64,000 bases of DNA, from NCBI GenBank assembly GCA_037833965.1, contig AP031357.1:7646001-7710000 (forward strand), in the 5' to 3' direction. Of the stretch, positions 37,970-50,122 are shown piece by piece; within the stretch, counting starts at the first letter, position 1; every line of letters starts with the position of its first letter. Both the position numbers and the translations under genes were made by a program. The DNA comes from Marchantia polymorpha subsp. ruderalis (lineage: Eukaryota > Streptophyta > Marchantiopsida > Marchantiales > Marchantiaceae). The notes under the pieces were generated by a model that worked only from the letters and a program-made list of their open reading frames with translations, was not told the origin of the DNA and ran no database searches.

Positions 37970-38235
37970 TTTTGTTTTAGCGAGTGATTCATTATTTTTG
38001 ATTATCCAATGTGTGCATGTTCAGATTGTTTGCTTTAGTGAGTGAGTGACTAGTATTATGTGTTTAATATTTGATTATGTAATCTGTGCATGTTCAGGAT
38101 GTGTGCTTTAGTGAGTGACTTACTCTATTATTCTCTAATGTGTGCATGTTGAAGTTGTGTGTTTTAGTGTGTGATTGATTCTAATATTTAGTGTTTAATG
38201 CTTTGATGATCTAATGTGTGCACGTTCTAAGATGT
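37970..38235. repeat. Tandem repeat, about 70-bp unit, four copies
   Basis: The motifs GCTTTAGTGAGTGA and AATGTGTGCATGTTCA recur about four times with drift, directly upstream of the hAT coding remnant. They may be subterminal repeats of that element. Confidence 0.6.
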
Positions 38236-38419
38236 CGATGGATTCATTTCCCCTTAATCAACCTAATATTTGGGTCCCTGAAAGTAAGAATGTAGTTCTG
38301 AATTCATAACCAACCTCAGTATAGAGTATAGGAATATCACGTGAATGTACAAAATCTGATGAGGTTATAAATCCGAGATGGTATTGATTCTATCGTTCTT
38401 TTGAGAAGAGTAGTGGAAA

Positions 38420-39770
38420 TCGGTATCTTGCAAAGTGTGTACACTGTGAAGAGGTGTTTGATGGTTTACCTGATAAACTAGAGTTCCACATACTACATCA
38501 TTGTAGTCTGGATTTTGTAGGTAGAGTTGAAAATATATGCATTGTAGAACAATTTTCAAAGAGAAGACGTATTTCGGCACATACTTCAATTAGATCTCAA
38601 TTAGGTTATGAGTTAGAGCAAATGATTTCTTCAAGACTCTATCAACAACAACTACTTAAATATTTTAGTACTTCAATAAGTGTAGACATACAAGAGAGCC
38701 ATCATTTGAAGATTGTAGACTTTCTAGTGACTTCTAACAATGCTTTCAATGTATATTGCAACAAAGAGCTGGAGATGTTTATTCATAGAATCAACCCCAA
38801 CTACATCCTTCCTTCTAGAAGATTAGTTTTAGATAGATTATTACAAAAGCATTATAATGAGTGTTTATTGAAATTAGAAGAAGAGTTGAAAAATGCTAGT
38901 GATGTGAGAATAACTATGGATGGATGGGAAGATATGTCCAACAATTTGATTTATGCTGTGATGACCATCACAAAAGTAATACAATGGATATTAAACATTG
39001 TGCATTTCATAGGACGTTCAACGGCGAATGCATTGCAACAATAACTCATATTGTCAACCAACAAAGACTTCTTCCATTGATATCAATTGTTGTCTTTGTG
39101 TTTGATAGCTTAATGTGGTAACATAGTTTTTCATTTTTTTTTTAAAAAGAGTAAGTTTGAGAAATAAAATACTAGTAATTTCAAACTTTTAGGTTAGGAA
39201 TTGTTAAAAGTAAAGTAAATAGTGGATTCAGTAGTAGTAAACAAGCTGAATATTATCACAAAAGACAATTTTTCATCAACTGAATCTTATCACAAAAGAT
39301 GTGTCATATCATGCAATCATGAAACGCGTCTCCTATTTTCTTAACATTTTTACAAGTTCTCACTATTGGACTATATGTCTTAAGACTTAAGGTGGAGAGA
39401 ACAATATTAGCAAGTTTCTGTTTAATTTCTGCAAAACATGGTGGTATTCAACTGTACTTTTATATCTTGGAGTTGCATCTTATCACAAAATATTTCAACA
39501 TTGTGTCCAAAGATCAAAACTAGTTAATGAGACTTCCATCAACAAATTTTTTTTTAAAATGATGGAGCATGATTATCATTTTGCAATTATCAAAGAAATT
39601 TGTAAATTTATTATGCCTATAGCTGATAGTATAGCTTGTTTTGAGGAGAGTTCAACCACATTAGATCAGAATTTTGGAGAACTCATTAAAGTATACACAA
39701 TTATAAAAGATACAGACGTTACCGAGAACTATAGCAATTTAAAATCTCACATGATTAGAATTATTTGAAA
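38420..39770 (+). mobile_element. Broken hAT-family DNA transposon
   Basis: A BED-type zinc finger (KCVHCEEVFDGLPDKLEFHILHHC, split here as KCVHCEEVF and FHILHHC) starts near 38430. About 200 codons of hAT/RNase-H-like transposase follow: HLKIVDFLVTSNNAF, NYILPSRRLVLDRLL, and VRITMDGWEDMSNN with the first catalytic-type D. The frame stops at 39042-39044. A later fragment at 39559-39768 (FIMPIADSIACFEESS) fits the C-terminal half. The middle is lost to stops and shifts. Terminal repeats were not found by eye. Confidence 0.75.
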
Positions 39771-39969
39771 GACAACTTCTGAATTTAATCATTCAATCTA
39801 TTTTGTAGCTCTTTTTTTGAATATTCAATATCAAACGGTCGTTATCTCCAGAAAGAAAATTTACAACAACATTTGAAAAGATATTGCAAATCTTGCAAAA
39901 AGATTATAATCATGATTAGTTGGTTAGAACTAAACTAGAGGTTACTATAAATGTTGATATGGATATTTC

Positions 39970-40287
39970 AGCGTGCACTAGTTGTAGCTGCCACATAAGC
40001 TATCCGCACGCTTGGTAGATAGAAAGTAGATGTGTTAGTTGATAGTGACACGTCAGCAATCCGTGGGCTTGTTAGGTAATGATTGAATGTGTTAGTTAAT
40101 GTGTTTGTTGGGAGCATCACGTTAGCGATATTAGGGTTATTCGCCATGGCATCGATCCACTAGGAGTGGATGGTGGGGATATGATATTATCTCCTTGTAC
40201 TTGTTGGTAGATCTCATCTTAAAAGTTTACGTTTCCATCTTCGAGTGAATTTCTCTGTAAACCCTAATGTCACAATGGTATCAGAGC
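39970..40287 (+). mobile_element. Solo-looking 5' LTR end with tRNA-Met primer-binding site
   Basis: The LTR-like segment ends in CA at 40273-40274. It is followed by TGGTATCAGAGC at 40276-40287, the standard plant primer site complementary to initiator tRNA-Met. The left border is only approximate. It is probably the 5' end of the decayed chromovirus-like element whose gag remains lie at 46.8-48 kb. Confidence 0.65.
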
Positions 40288-40479
40288 GAACTTGCTTTTT
40301 CCTTGAGTGTGGATTACTCTCATGAAATAGCAAGTTGTGAGCACAAAACTGTGCTCATATGTCTTTTTACCCTTATGAGAGTTAAAATTTTGGATTTAAG
40401 CTCTTGCAAAATTATGCTTGGGGTTTTCTGAAAGTTTTGGCAAGATTAGGAATTGGTGTGATGGTTGGGGGGAAAAAGT

Positions 40480-40945
40480 TGCGGAAGGGGGCCTTCGAGG
40501 CAAGGTGTTCGGCGAAGTGCCTTAGCTGAAGTCCCTTCGGGGAAAGGCCTTCGGCGAAACAGTGAAACCCTCATAACGTTTTCAATGTGTGACGCCTTGA
40601 CTCAGTTAGGATCTTTTTGGAAAGAGCTCGCAACGCTCGTTCCAACGAGACCAAGAACTCTTGAAACGGATAAGGCATCATCGAGTTAGGAGCGGCGGAA
40701 ATTACTGATATGGAGGGCCTTCGGCGATAGAACGCCATGGCGATTCGCCTTCAACGATTCGCCTTCGGCGTTAACATATAGAGAGGCCTTCGGCGAAACA
40801 ATAAAACCGGCATATCTTTTTCAATTCTTAACGGTTTGACTTAGTTAGGGGCTCGTTGGAAAGAACTCAACACGCTCGTTCCAACGAGCCCAAGAACGTT
40901 TCAAACGAAGCAGGGATCTGTGAGTTATGAGCGTCGGGGGTGATT
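40480..40945 (+). repeat. Duplicated leader of the LTR element
   Basis: Two related blocks (from about 40540 and about 40790) share GGCCTTCGGCGAAACA, ACTCAGTTAGG/ACTTAGTTAGG and ACGCTCGTTCCAACGAG. Short CCTTCGGCG motifs are scattered between them. Confidence 0.7.
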
Positions 40946-41289
40946 GTTATAGATAGGCAAAGGTGCGGAAGAGTGTCTTCGGCGGGGGATGCCTTCGGCG
41001 GTGCGCGGAAGAAGATTTCGGATGGCGGATGTTGACGTGGTCATGAATAAAGACTGTACAGGTGTGGCAATGGCGGCGGCGTGAAGTCAAGCGTGGGAAG
41101 TAGGACGGCGGGGCATAAAGTCGCACATGGGAACCAGGCCGTTGCCCATCTTCGCGGGAACGGCATTCACGCGGCCTGCGGTCAACTTGGCCGTTGGACA
41201 TTGGAGAGGATTATTCAGCCTGCGAGCTGGAATCGTGTGGTGTGCCATTGTGTGGAGACGCTGGTGGGATCTGTAAGAGAAATAGAGTG

Positions 41290-44200
41290 TGGACGTGAGT
41301 GATTTTCGTAGGGAAGTGGTGAGAATTAGGAGGGGAGTGTGGAGAGTTCGAAGTAGGAGGAAGCAACCTCTCGTGGGTGGAGAGTCGTATCTGAGAGTGA
41401 AATTAAATTGGGATTTGAGATTGAAGTGTAAAATCCGTGAGTGGGATCTGAGATTGAAGTGTAAAATCCGTGAGTGGGAGCTGAGATCGAAGTGTAAAAT
41501 CCGTGAGTGGGAGCTGAGATCGAAGTGGAAAATCTGTGAGTGGGAGCTGAAATCAGAGTGGAAGATCTGAGAATGGGAGCTGAGAGTGAAGTGAAATCTG
41601 AGACTGAAATCTGACAGTCGGGATCTGAATTTGAAACTGAAAAGGGAGAGTGGAATCTGAGAGAGGAATCTGGTGGGGTCTGAAGGTGGAAGCTGAGAAA
41701 TCGACACTGAAATCTAAGTAGGAATTGGGAGTGGGACTCGAAGCTAGGATAGACCACAGCGGCTGTGGTATTGAGAAAGTCACCCAGAGTTGGGTTAGAT
41801 CTTTATGTAACAAAGAGCTTGTCTGCTGCTCTTGTGGAAATAGCAGACAGCAAGTTATTATTTTCAGTTCTGGATAATTTGTCTGTGAAAGAGCAAGTGT
41901 TTAGGATCTCGTTGTCTTGGATACACTTAGAGCACATGGCTTGTGTTCAGCGAAGTTAGATTATGGGAGCTCGAACCCTCACCTGGACTACAAACGCTGA
42001 AGGGTGGAGAGTTTAGGCTCACATAAAATGGTGCGTCTGCCGGGAGCCTGATCTTGTAAATGCAGAATAGGACTAGATCGCACAACCCAAACCTGGAGCG
42101 AGGACTGGAGAAAACCGTTCGCAGTAGGAAGAAACCTGAGAATAAGGAAATCGAGGAAGAAATTAAACTTGAGATATTTCTGAATGTGGACCCTGTTGAT
42201 GAGTCTTTGTTAGAAGCTTTAGAGAAAACTAGCAACCTTGAGGAGAGTGGTCACTCTGCAAGCGTAGGTTGTCAAACGTCTGCAGAGATTTACTCGAGGA
42301 GAAAAGTGATTGTAGAACTTGACAGTGAGAAGTCGGTTGAGGAATCTGCCAGCATGACTTACGATGGAGGGAGAGCAGGCCCTCCTCCTAGTCCTCCCAT
42401 AGACCCACTTGTGAGGCCAAGAGGACTTCCTATTCACGTTCCACAGAATTTGGCAGCTGTGGTCATGCCACCCAATCTGCCTAAGTTCTATGGGACGAGG
42501 GATGAGGATCCTTCAAGGCACATGGAAAGATATGTTGAGAGGCTAGCCAACTCTCTGATTACAAATCAAGGGTATTGTTTGGTCTGGTTTCCTACTACCC
42601 TGGAAGGTGAGGCGTATGATTGGTATAGGGATCATTCTGAAGGTCATTTTGGGGGATGGGACCAGATGCAAAGGGAGTTCTTGAATGAGTTTAGGCCTGA
42701 GGTGGGGCAGGGTACTGCATTGAGAGCTTTGGCATCATTAAAACAGGGAAGGAAAGAGGAAATCTCAGCTTACATTAGAAGATTTGATCTTGTCTATGCA
42801 CGTTTTGTGGGTACAATGCTCAATGACGATACGCTGAGACAATTTTTTATCCAAGGGTTTTTCAAAGCTGGGACCATCAGAGGTGTGTTAGAGAGAAGCC
42901 CTCAAACTCTTGCTGAGGCCAAGATGGCTGCTAGAGAGATAGAGAACATTGACAAGGACTATGATAGATTGTGGAGGAAGGAGGATGAATCCATTCCTCA
43001 GTTCATCCCAATTCGTCCCAGAGCAATTGAAGGAGACTCAGGTAGGCATAGGGGTCAAGCTCCCCATTCTCTCATTGAGTCAATTTCGCAGACCAGAGAA
43101 CCAACACCTGTTCTAGCATTGCCAACCCCTACAGTGGATCATAACCTGGTAGATGTAGAGAAAAGATTGAATGCCAGTCAGGCAGGTTTTCAGGAGACCA
43201 TGATGAAACAGATGCAGAGCATCACAGATCAGATGGCCTTGATGATCAGGAGTCAACAGCCAGGGCCTCCTCCTCCAGTCGAGTCAGGTAGACATTCATC
43301 AAGCCTGTGGTGTGTCCAGTGTGGTCAATCCGGGCACTCCGAACAGTTTTGTAGGGTGGTGCATAATCGTGATAATAAAATGAGCGGTGGCCCACCTGTG
43401 CAACATCAAAGGGGCCAAGGATCAAATTACCAAGGTCAAGGCGGGTACAGAGGGCCTCCTAGGGGTCAGGTTGGTCAAAATGGGGAGAGAAAAGAATTGC
43501 ATGCTTTTTGTGGTAGGTGGCACTATCCAGGTCAGTGTTGGTCTGAAGTTGGGGTTAATGGGTGTAGTAACTGTGGAGGTAGTCATCCTTATGACCAATG
43601 TCGGCAGCCAGATAAAGTTATTAGGATGCCTCAGCCTTCTGTTAGTCCTCACCAGGCGAGAGAAAATATGAGGGGTGCAAGACCACAGAATGAGCATTCT
43701 AACAATTTTAGACCCCCTAACTTGTATTATGATCATGAGAACAACAAGCAGACATTCAATCCACCTGTTGGACTACAGACTGTGAACAGATATATTCCCA
43801 TCCAGAGTGAACCACGAGATGAACCTCGTAGTGACAACAGAAAATAGGTTTCTTTTGCAGATCCATGTTCAAATTCTCAAGATGCTAGATTTGCAAATGG
43901 CGATGATGGAGATGTCCAGCGTGGTAGTTCTGATCTTGGTAAGGGGATAGTCGAACAAGGGCAGAATCAGTGGCCTCCACATGCTAACCTGATTACTTAT
44001 AAGTTGAAAAATTCGGATGATGTGATTATCCATGAAGCTCCGGCCCTTACTGTCAACACCAGAGCTATGCATCGCAAGATGCAAACTGAGAAAAATGAGG
44101 ACGAGCAAGGGGAGACTTCATCAGAGGAGCCTCCTCATCTCTCTGATCTTGAGAGATTGGCGAGGAGAGCAAGGAGGATTACAAGGGCAGAGGAGAAAAG

Positions 44201-46700
44201 AGATGAGGTTCTACATGATGCTGAAGTGCCACCTGTCACGCAAGATTCAGAAAGCAATGAACCAAGAGAGTGGGAAGGACCGGGGATTCCCATGAAAGAG
44301 TGGAAGGACATGAGATGTCAAAAAAGGAGAGAGTCGAAGAAGTACAATTTGTGGTCAGATCTGAGTTCGCTGAAGGCAGACATTACTTTTGGTCAGCTGC
44401 TGGAAATATCTCCCATTGTTCGTAAGACTTTGAAGGAGGGCATTCCAGTGCATAGAAGGAGTGGAAAAACGAAGACTCGAGTCGCTGCTAGAGTTCATTT
44501 GCAAAAAGGAAGTCAAGATGTCAAACCTGTGGAGATAGAGGTGGTAGTGGTAGACAAGGTGATTCCCAATGTATTAGTTGATGGGGGTAGTGGTTTGAAC
44601 ATCCTACCTGAACACACCATGAGAAGGTTAGGTTTGAATCTGACAGGCCCCTCACCTTTCATTATCAATATGGCCAATTAGACTTCGGCTGTACCAGTGG
44701 GGATGATTAAAGATTGCCGTTTGTCCACTGGTGGTGAGGAGTACATTGTCACATTTCATGTGATTAAGATGCATTCGAATAGGGACACTTTGCCTATTCT
44801 ATTGGGCAGACCTTGGTTGAGAATGGCTAATGCCATTGTGGATTGGGGAGGACTGAAGCCATCAATCACATATGGTCCTCAGGATAACAGAGTCAAGGTG
44901 TCAATAGGGTCCTTAGGTGGAAGGGTAAGAGAGGATCCTGAGTTATCTTCAGGGAAGGAAGAAGAGAAAAACGAGGTCAAGTGTGATGACACTTTAGTGG
45001 GAGTGGTTCAGTCGAATGACTGAAAAAATAGATTAGATGTAGGGTCAGGTAGCTTAGGTCCTAGTTTTTACAGCAGAAGCGATGATGGAGAGTTTGCTCA
45101 GTGGTTGAGAGATTATCCTAAGTCAGGTTGTGACGCCATGATGATTTCTCATCACGAAATTTTCAAGAAGGAGGTGATCAGTTCACAGAGAGAAGAGTAT
45201 CTGTTGCTAGAAACATGTGAGGTTCTTATGGAGGAAGAGTGGATACATGGAGGTCTCACTCCATGGTTGGACGAGTTGGATGTTACTGAGGTGGGGTTGG
45301 TGCATGTTGATGGAACTCAAGAGGAGGAGACTACTGTGCAAACTGCGAAGTTGGAGGAACACTTGCATTTCAAGACTACATCAACTGGAATAGTGGTGGG
45401 CCAAGACGTCAGGGACTATCCTCAGGTTCCTCCAGATTGGAATCAAAGCTCGGAGGAACAAACTCATGTGGCGAAGGAAGACTGGAAATATGTGGAGGTG
45501 TCCATCAGAGGAGGAGAGCTGAAGCAAATGAAGATGGGTTCTAAGCTAGGAGAGGATGAGATATGGAAGTATGGTGAGTTGGTGGACGAATTTAGTGATA
45601 CCTTTGCTTGGTCGTATGATGAGTTGAAGGGAGTACCTCGTGAAATGATGGAGCATCGGATTTTGCTAGTCCCTGGAGCTAAGCCTATTAGACAGAAGAG
45701 AGAAGGATGAACCCACAGTTACAGTTGTTAGTTCGAGCAGAATTGGAGAGATTACTCAAAGCTGGATTCATTAAGCCTGTAGAGATCACGGATTAGGTTT
45801 CTCCTATGGTTTTGGTCAAGAAGAAGAATGGGAAGCTTAGAGTGTGTGTGGATTATAGGAAGCTGAATGCCTGCACTCAGAAGGATCACTTTCCTTTACC
45901 TTTTATCACGCTGCTTTTGGAGGAAGTTGGAGGTCATGCGAGGTACACGTTCATGGATGGATATGCTGGCTACAATCAGATTTCCATAGCTGTGCAGGAT
46001 GTTCATAACACAGCCTTCACAACTCCGTGGGGAACTTTTGTATGGGTTGTTATGCCTTTCGGACTTTGCAATGCACCAGCCACATTCCAAAGGTTAGTGA
46101 TGTATATTTTCACGGATCTGTTATACAAGTCTATGGCAGTTTTTGTGGACGATTTTAGCACTCAGTCAAGTGCTAGTGAGCATCTGCAGTGTGTTAGAGA
46201 AGCTCTCATTAGATATAGAAGAATGCAGCTAGCTCTGAATCCTGAGAAGACCTTCCTAGGTGTTCAGAGAGGAGTTCTTTTGGGTTATGTTGTGAGTGAG
46301 AAGGGAAGAGAACCGGATCCTGATAAGATTGCAGTCATTGAAGGATTGGCAACTCCCACGAATGCCAAGGGTGTAGCCAAGTTATTGGGACATGTAGGGT
46401 GGTATAGTAAGTTGATTCCTGACTTTGCCAAGATTGTAGTGCTTATTACTCAATTGTTGAGGAAGTAGACTAGGTTTGAGTGGTCAGATGCTTGTCAAGA
46501 AGCTTTTGAAGAGTTGAAGTCTAGGTTGAGTACTTATCCGGTGTTGAGGCCTCCTGACTGGAGCATGCCTTTTCACGTTTTCTGTGATGCAAGTAGTGTA
46601 GCAGTGGGTAGTGCGTTGTGTCAGTCTACAGGGGAGAAAGGGAAGGAATTGCCAATCGCTTATGCCAGTAGGAGTAGAGCGATGAGAATGTTGGAGTGAT
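41290..46700 (+). mobile_element. Ty3/gypsy-type LTR retrotransposon fossil
   Basis: An LTR-like segment ends near 42025, and a primer-site-like TGGTGCGTCTGCCGGGAG lies at 42029-42046. The gag region is at 42060-43847 with CCHC-type knuckles. Then come a protease-like region (to about 44680), a long linker, reverse transcriptase (about 45710-46470, of the gypsy class) and the start of RNase H. It is broken in several places (at least four) and cut off inside RNase H; integrase is missing. The degree of decay suggests an old, inactive copy. Confidence 0.88.
41410..41600 (+). repeat. 33-bp minisatellite inside the LTR
   Basis: About six units of the form GGGAGCTGAGATCGAAGTG plus AAAATCCGTGAGT. 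The unit length is a multiple of three, which explains the long open frames on both strands here. Confidence 0.85.
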
Positions 46701-46799
46701 GAATAATGAGGCTGAATATTCATTTATCTCATTTTCATGTTATTGATTACATTGCAAAAATATTTATGAGATCTAATCTTATGGGTAAGTCTCTGACAT

Positions 46800-47960
46800 G
46801 TTACACAACACGAGAGAGAATGTTTTCAGAACGAGGTGCTACCATTTCGTGGAGTGGAATGAAGGAAAGACTTTTGTAAACTTTTCAAGCGGTAGACTCT
46901 CTTCAAACAGCAAGAATGAAGTTGTGGTATCTGAAGCATAAAGGAGATTTTTATGAGTACATTGAAGAATTTCATTATCTTCAAGTATCTATCATGGATA
47001 TGAGTGGAGCAGAAGCTTTGGACTCGTTCAAACAAGGTTTGAAGTATCAAATTCAAAAAGAGTTGATGGTAAGCAATCCATCGACTGTGAATGAAGCAAT
47101 TGCAATTGCTCAACGAATTTTACATGCTTTTGGTGTCACACACAATGAAACAATAAGCAATTTTTGAGATACATCTGGCTCAACACCGATAAAGTTGAGA
47201 AACGTTCGACGTTGAGAAAGTTTTGCATCAACAAGAGTACCACCGCTAAGATTTGAAGGTGAGATTTGATGACCAGGATAACCAAATTTGCAAAAGTTTA
47301 TACAAGTAATTGAATGATTCTAGTAGGAGTTGGAGTTTGTGACAATCGTCAATGTTATACATATGGACAAATGAGTCACATTGCTAAGTTTTGTCGTATT
47401 CGACTGGCACCACAAGAAGTATGGCTCACACATCGCCAATTGTTTAACAACATGGAGGGGATAGAGCATGAAGTGGTGGAGAAAAAAGTTGTGGGAAACG
47501 AAGATCATCAATAAACTTGTCTCGTGGCCTTACTGGTTTTACAAAAGGAAAAAAAAGTTGAAGTTGGAAGATGAAAATGGTTGGGAGCTCATGGAAAGAC
47601 TAGAAAGCAAGCTCAACTTATTGTCATTGATAGTTTGATGGAAAGACACAAGGTGAGAGTTTTAATTGATCTAGGAGCAATCGAGAATTTTTTATCAAGG
47701 TTTGTTGCTATGAAGTTAGGTTTGATGTTAATGAAGGACGTGAGTGAGGAAGTTGAATAGCCAAATGGGCAAACTGAAGTGATAGAAGCATTGCCACGGA
47801 GTGTGGAATTATCCATAAATAGATACAAGGAGAACATTGAATGGAGAGTAATTTGTTTAGCTTGATATGATGTTATACTTGGAAAATCCTTCCAATCACT
47901 ACTTGTAATGACTTTTCTTCCCCAATTTACCTTCGGATTATAGTGTTCCATCCATGGCAT
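46800..47960 (+). mobile_element. Chromovirus-like LTR retrotransposon fossil, gag to protease part
   Basis: The sequence resembles chromovirus-type gag (about 46900-47170), then a zinc-knuckle-like region (about 47330-47400) and a protease-like region (about 47600-47720). It is broken in several places and lacks the rest of pol. It may be the continuation of the element beginning at 39.97 kb, separated by the gypsy element. Confidence 0.6.
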
Positions 47961-48299
47961 TCTAAAGATGATATGATGTCATTTTAGTACCAAGCTAACT
48001 ATTAGCATTAAACTACAACTCAAATTAATTTATATATTAATTTTATTTTATTTTTACATTAATTTTTCCTCTATCACTAACATCAATTTATTCTTAATCC
48101 AACTAATCATGTGAGTCGTCATTTTAGACTCACATACCAAACGCACTCTCACACAATACTTCAAGTTATCACTCCACAAATCCATACTCCAAGATACGAA
48201 AATTTGTCATTCTTTCATATATGAAACAATTCTCTACGTATGAACTCTCTAAACTTGCTTGAGAGTCTAGAATCTACACTTTAGATTAACGGTGAAGAT

Positions 48300-48870
48300 T
48301 GTGCAAGTACCTTATGAGTGCGGCGATGCACTGGATTGTCCATCCAACGGCCAGGCGGGTGCGGTTAACGGTCTCATGTGCTGCGTGTCATACTGTGAAT
48401 GGGCCAAGTTGCTAGGGCCTGCGGCCGCAGGCTCAGGGCTGTTTGATCTGGGGGGTGATGTATGGCCGTGAGTCTGGGGGTCTCTTAGTTTTCGGAAGAG
48501 AGATCCGTGCGTTGGAGGGGAGTGGAGAGTGCTTTTGATGGTAGAGAATCGAGACCTGTGTGTGGGGTCTGAAGGTTGGATCCGTGTGCGGGAGGGTGAA
48601 ATTTGTAAGATGGTTCGTTGAGAGAGAGCTCTTCATGAGAGTAAGTAGTGGCAAATTCAAAATCTGAGAGGAAATAGTGTCAAATTCAAAAATCTTATAG
48701 GAGGTAGTGGCAAATCCGAAATCTGAGAGAAAGTAGTGTCTAATCCAAAAATTTGAAAGGAAATAGTGTCAAATCCAAAAATGTGATAGGAAATAATGTC
48801 AAATCTGGGAATCTAGGAGGAGGTAGTGGTAAATCCGAAAATCTTAGAGGAAGTAGTGGAGACAAAATCT
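48300..48870 (+). mobile_element. LTR-like segment with about 31-bp repeats
   Basis: GC-rich start, then GGAGGGGAGTGGAGAG as in the gypsy LTR near 41330. About seven drifting units of CAAATCCGAAATCTGAGAGG type follow at 48650-48870. This layout matches the 41.3-41.6 kb LTR, so it is probably a diverged relative or the far LTR. Confidence 0.5.
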
Positions 48871-50122
48871 GAGGTTGGTTTGTTCTTCTAGTAAGATCTT
48901 AAAATCTTTGCTGACTTCCTGGCTTCACGATTGGTCGGAGAAATCCTTGTTGATTTTATTTGATTTTATGAATCCCAAAATTGATTTTATCACAATTGTT
49001 CAGCAAGATGATTTGTTTATAATAAAATTTTCTATTGTCATGCACATCCTAGATCAAAGTTCATGGGAATAGGTCTGTATTATAAGTTTTTTGGATTTGA
49101 ACAACAATAGGCATTGGAGTAGATTGGTAATTTTTGACTGTACATTGTGGCAAACGGATTGCAAATCAAGGCGGATTGTGGTTAAAATAACTCTGTCAGG
49201 GAAATGGAAATACCTTTTGTGATGCCAATGGATATAGTTAAGATGCGTCTTGTCTTGTTTGTTTAGCGAGGTGATCGATCAATATCTTGCAAACCCGCCC
49301 AAGCACTGGAGCACTGACATGATCAATTGCTTATTGTCTATGATTGTGAGCTGAATGTGAAGGAGGCCATTGATAGACTAAACGAAAAAGCTTTCTTCAA
49401 CGAAGCACATGATTGATTAAATATGCGCCTCATGCATTTGCAACAGTTGTGTTGTTGATGGACTGACGGAGGAGTTTCTAAATACTATCTGTTGAAAACG
49501 ACTTTTCCATTATCAAATGGAAGAAAGATGATTCACTCACAAAGATTACAAACATTTCTTTCACGTACATTATACATGAGAAGCTATTCCAAACATTGAA
49601 ACTGCTGTAGCCAACCACACTTGGATAAAAATAGTGAAATTAATGATAATGTTGAAATTGCCACAATTATGGAGAAAAGTTTGCCAAAATTATTATAATT
49701 TTAGCAAACTTGGCATTGGCCACATTTTAGTAACCCTGACCTATCCCCATTCATTTCTATTTTTAGTGGAATTGGGGGCGAAAGATCGAACAATAAGAGA
49801 GTTGATGTATATTGCGTATAGACTGTGAAATGTGGTGCAACTATACATGAAATGACGAAGTTTTATGATGGGCGACATTCGTGCAGACACGACCGCCACA
49901 TCATTCATCGCTCATGACGCCCAAATCAGATTTTCTCGCAGAATGTTATCTTGTTGAAGGTCGAGAATAAACGCAGTACGTGATCAGCACGTGTGGTCTG
50001 GATGTAGATGAGCGGTATAATTGGCTCCACACGAGTACCTCGCCATAAACACAATGTCGTCGTGATTTGGCTCAGCTGCTACTCGTCGTACACTCGAGAG
50101 TTCCCTCACAGTCGCTGAGGAA
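48871..50122. other. Intergenic with small coding-like scraps; 3' flank of the PL4 copy
   Basis: A scrap at about 49273-49310 reads YLANPPKHW-like and may come from a Copia element. Another at 49333-49450 (VYDCELNVKEAIDRLN) resembles the cytochrome bc1 QCR7 subunit. The last 280 bp (about 49840-50122) match the DNA after the second PL4 copy (62460-62741), so the 3' UTR was duplicated too. Confidence 0.45.

Larger units (their letters stand above)
36001..38380. other. AT-rich island with a MITE and short tandem repeats
   Basis: Strongly A+T-rich DNA interrupted by the GC-richer MITE (36547-36897). A roughly 70-bp tandem repeat precedes the hAT coding remnant. No genes. Confidence 0.6.

Noticed and set aside
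41087-41757. Two long minus-strand frames of 140-200 codons rich in Ser/His/Phe
   Set aside because: Caused by the 33-bp repeat in the LTR; no family and no splice signals.
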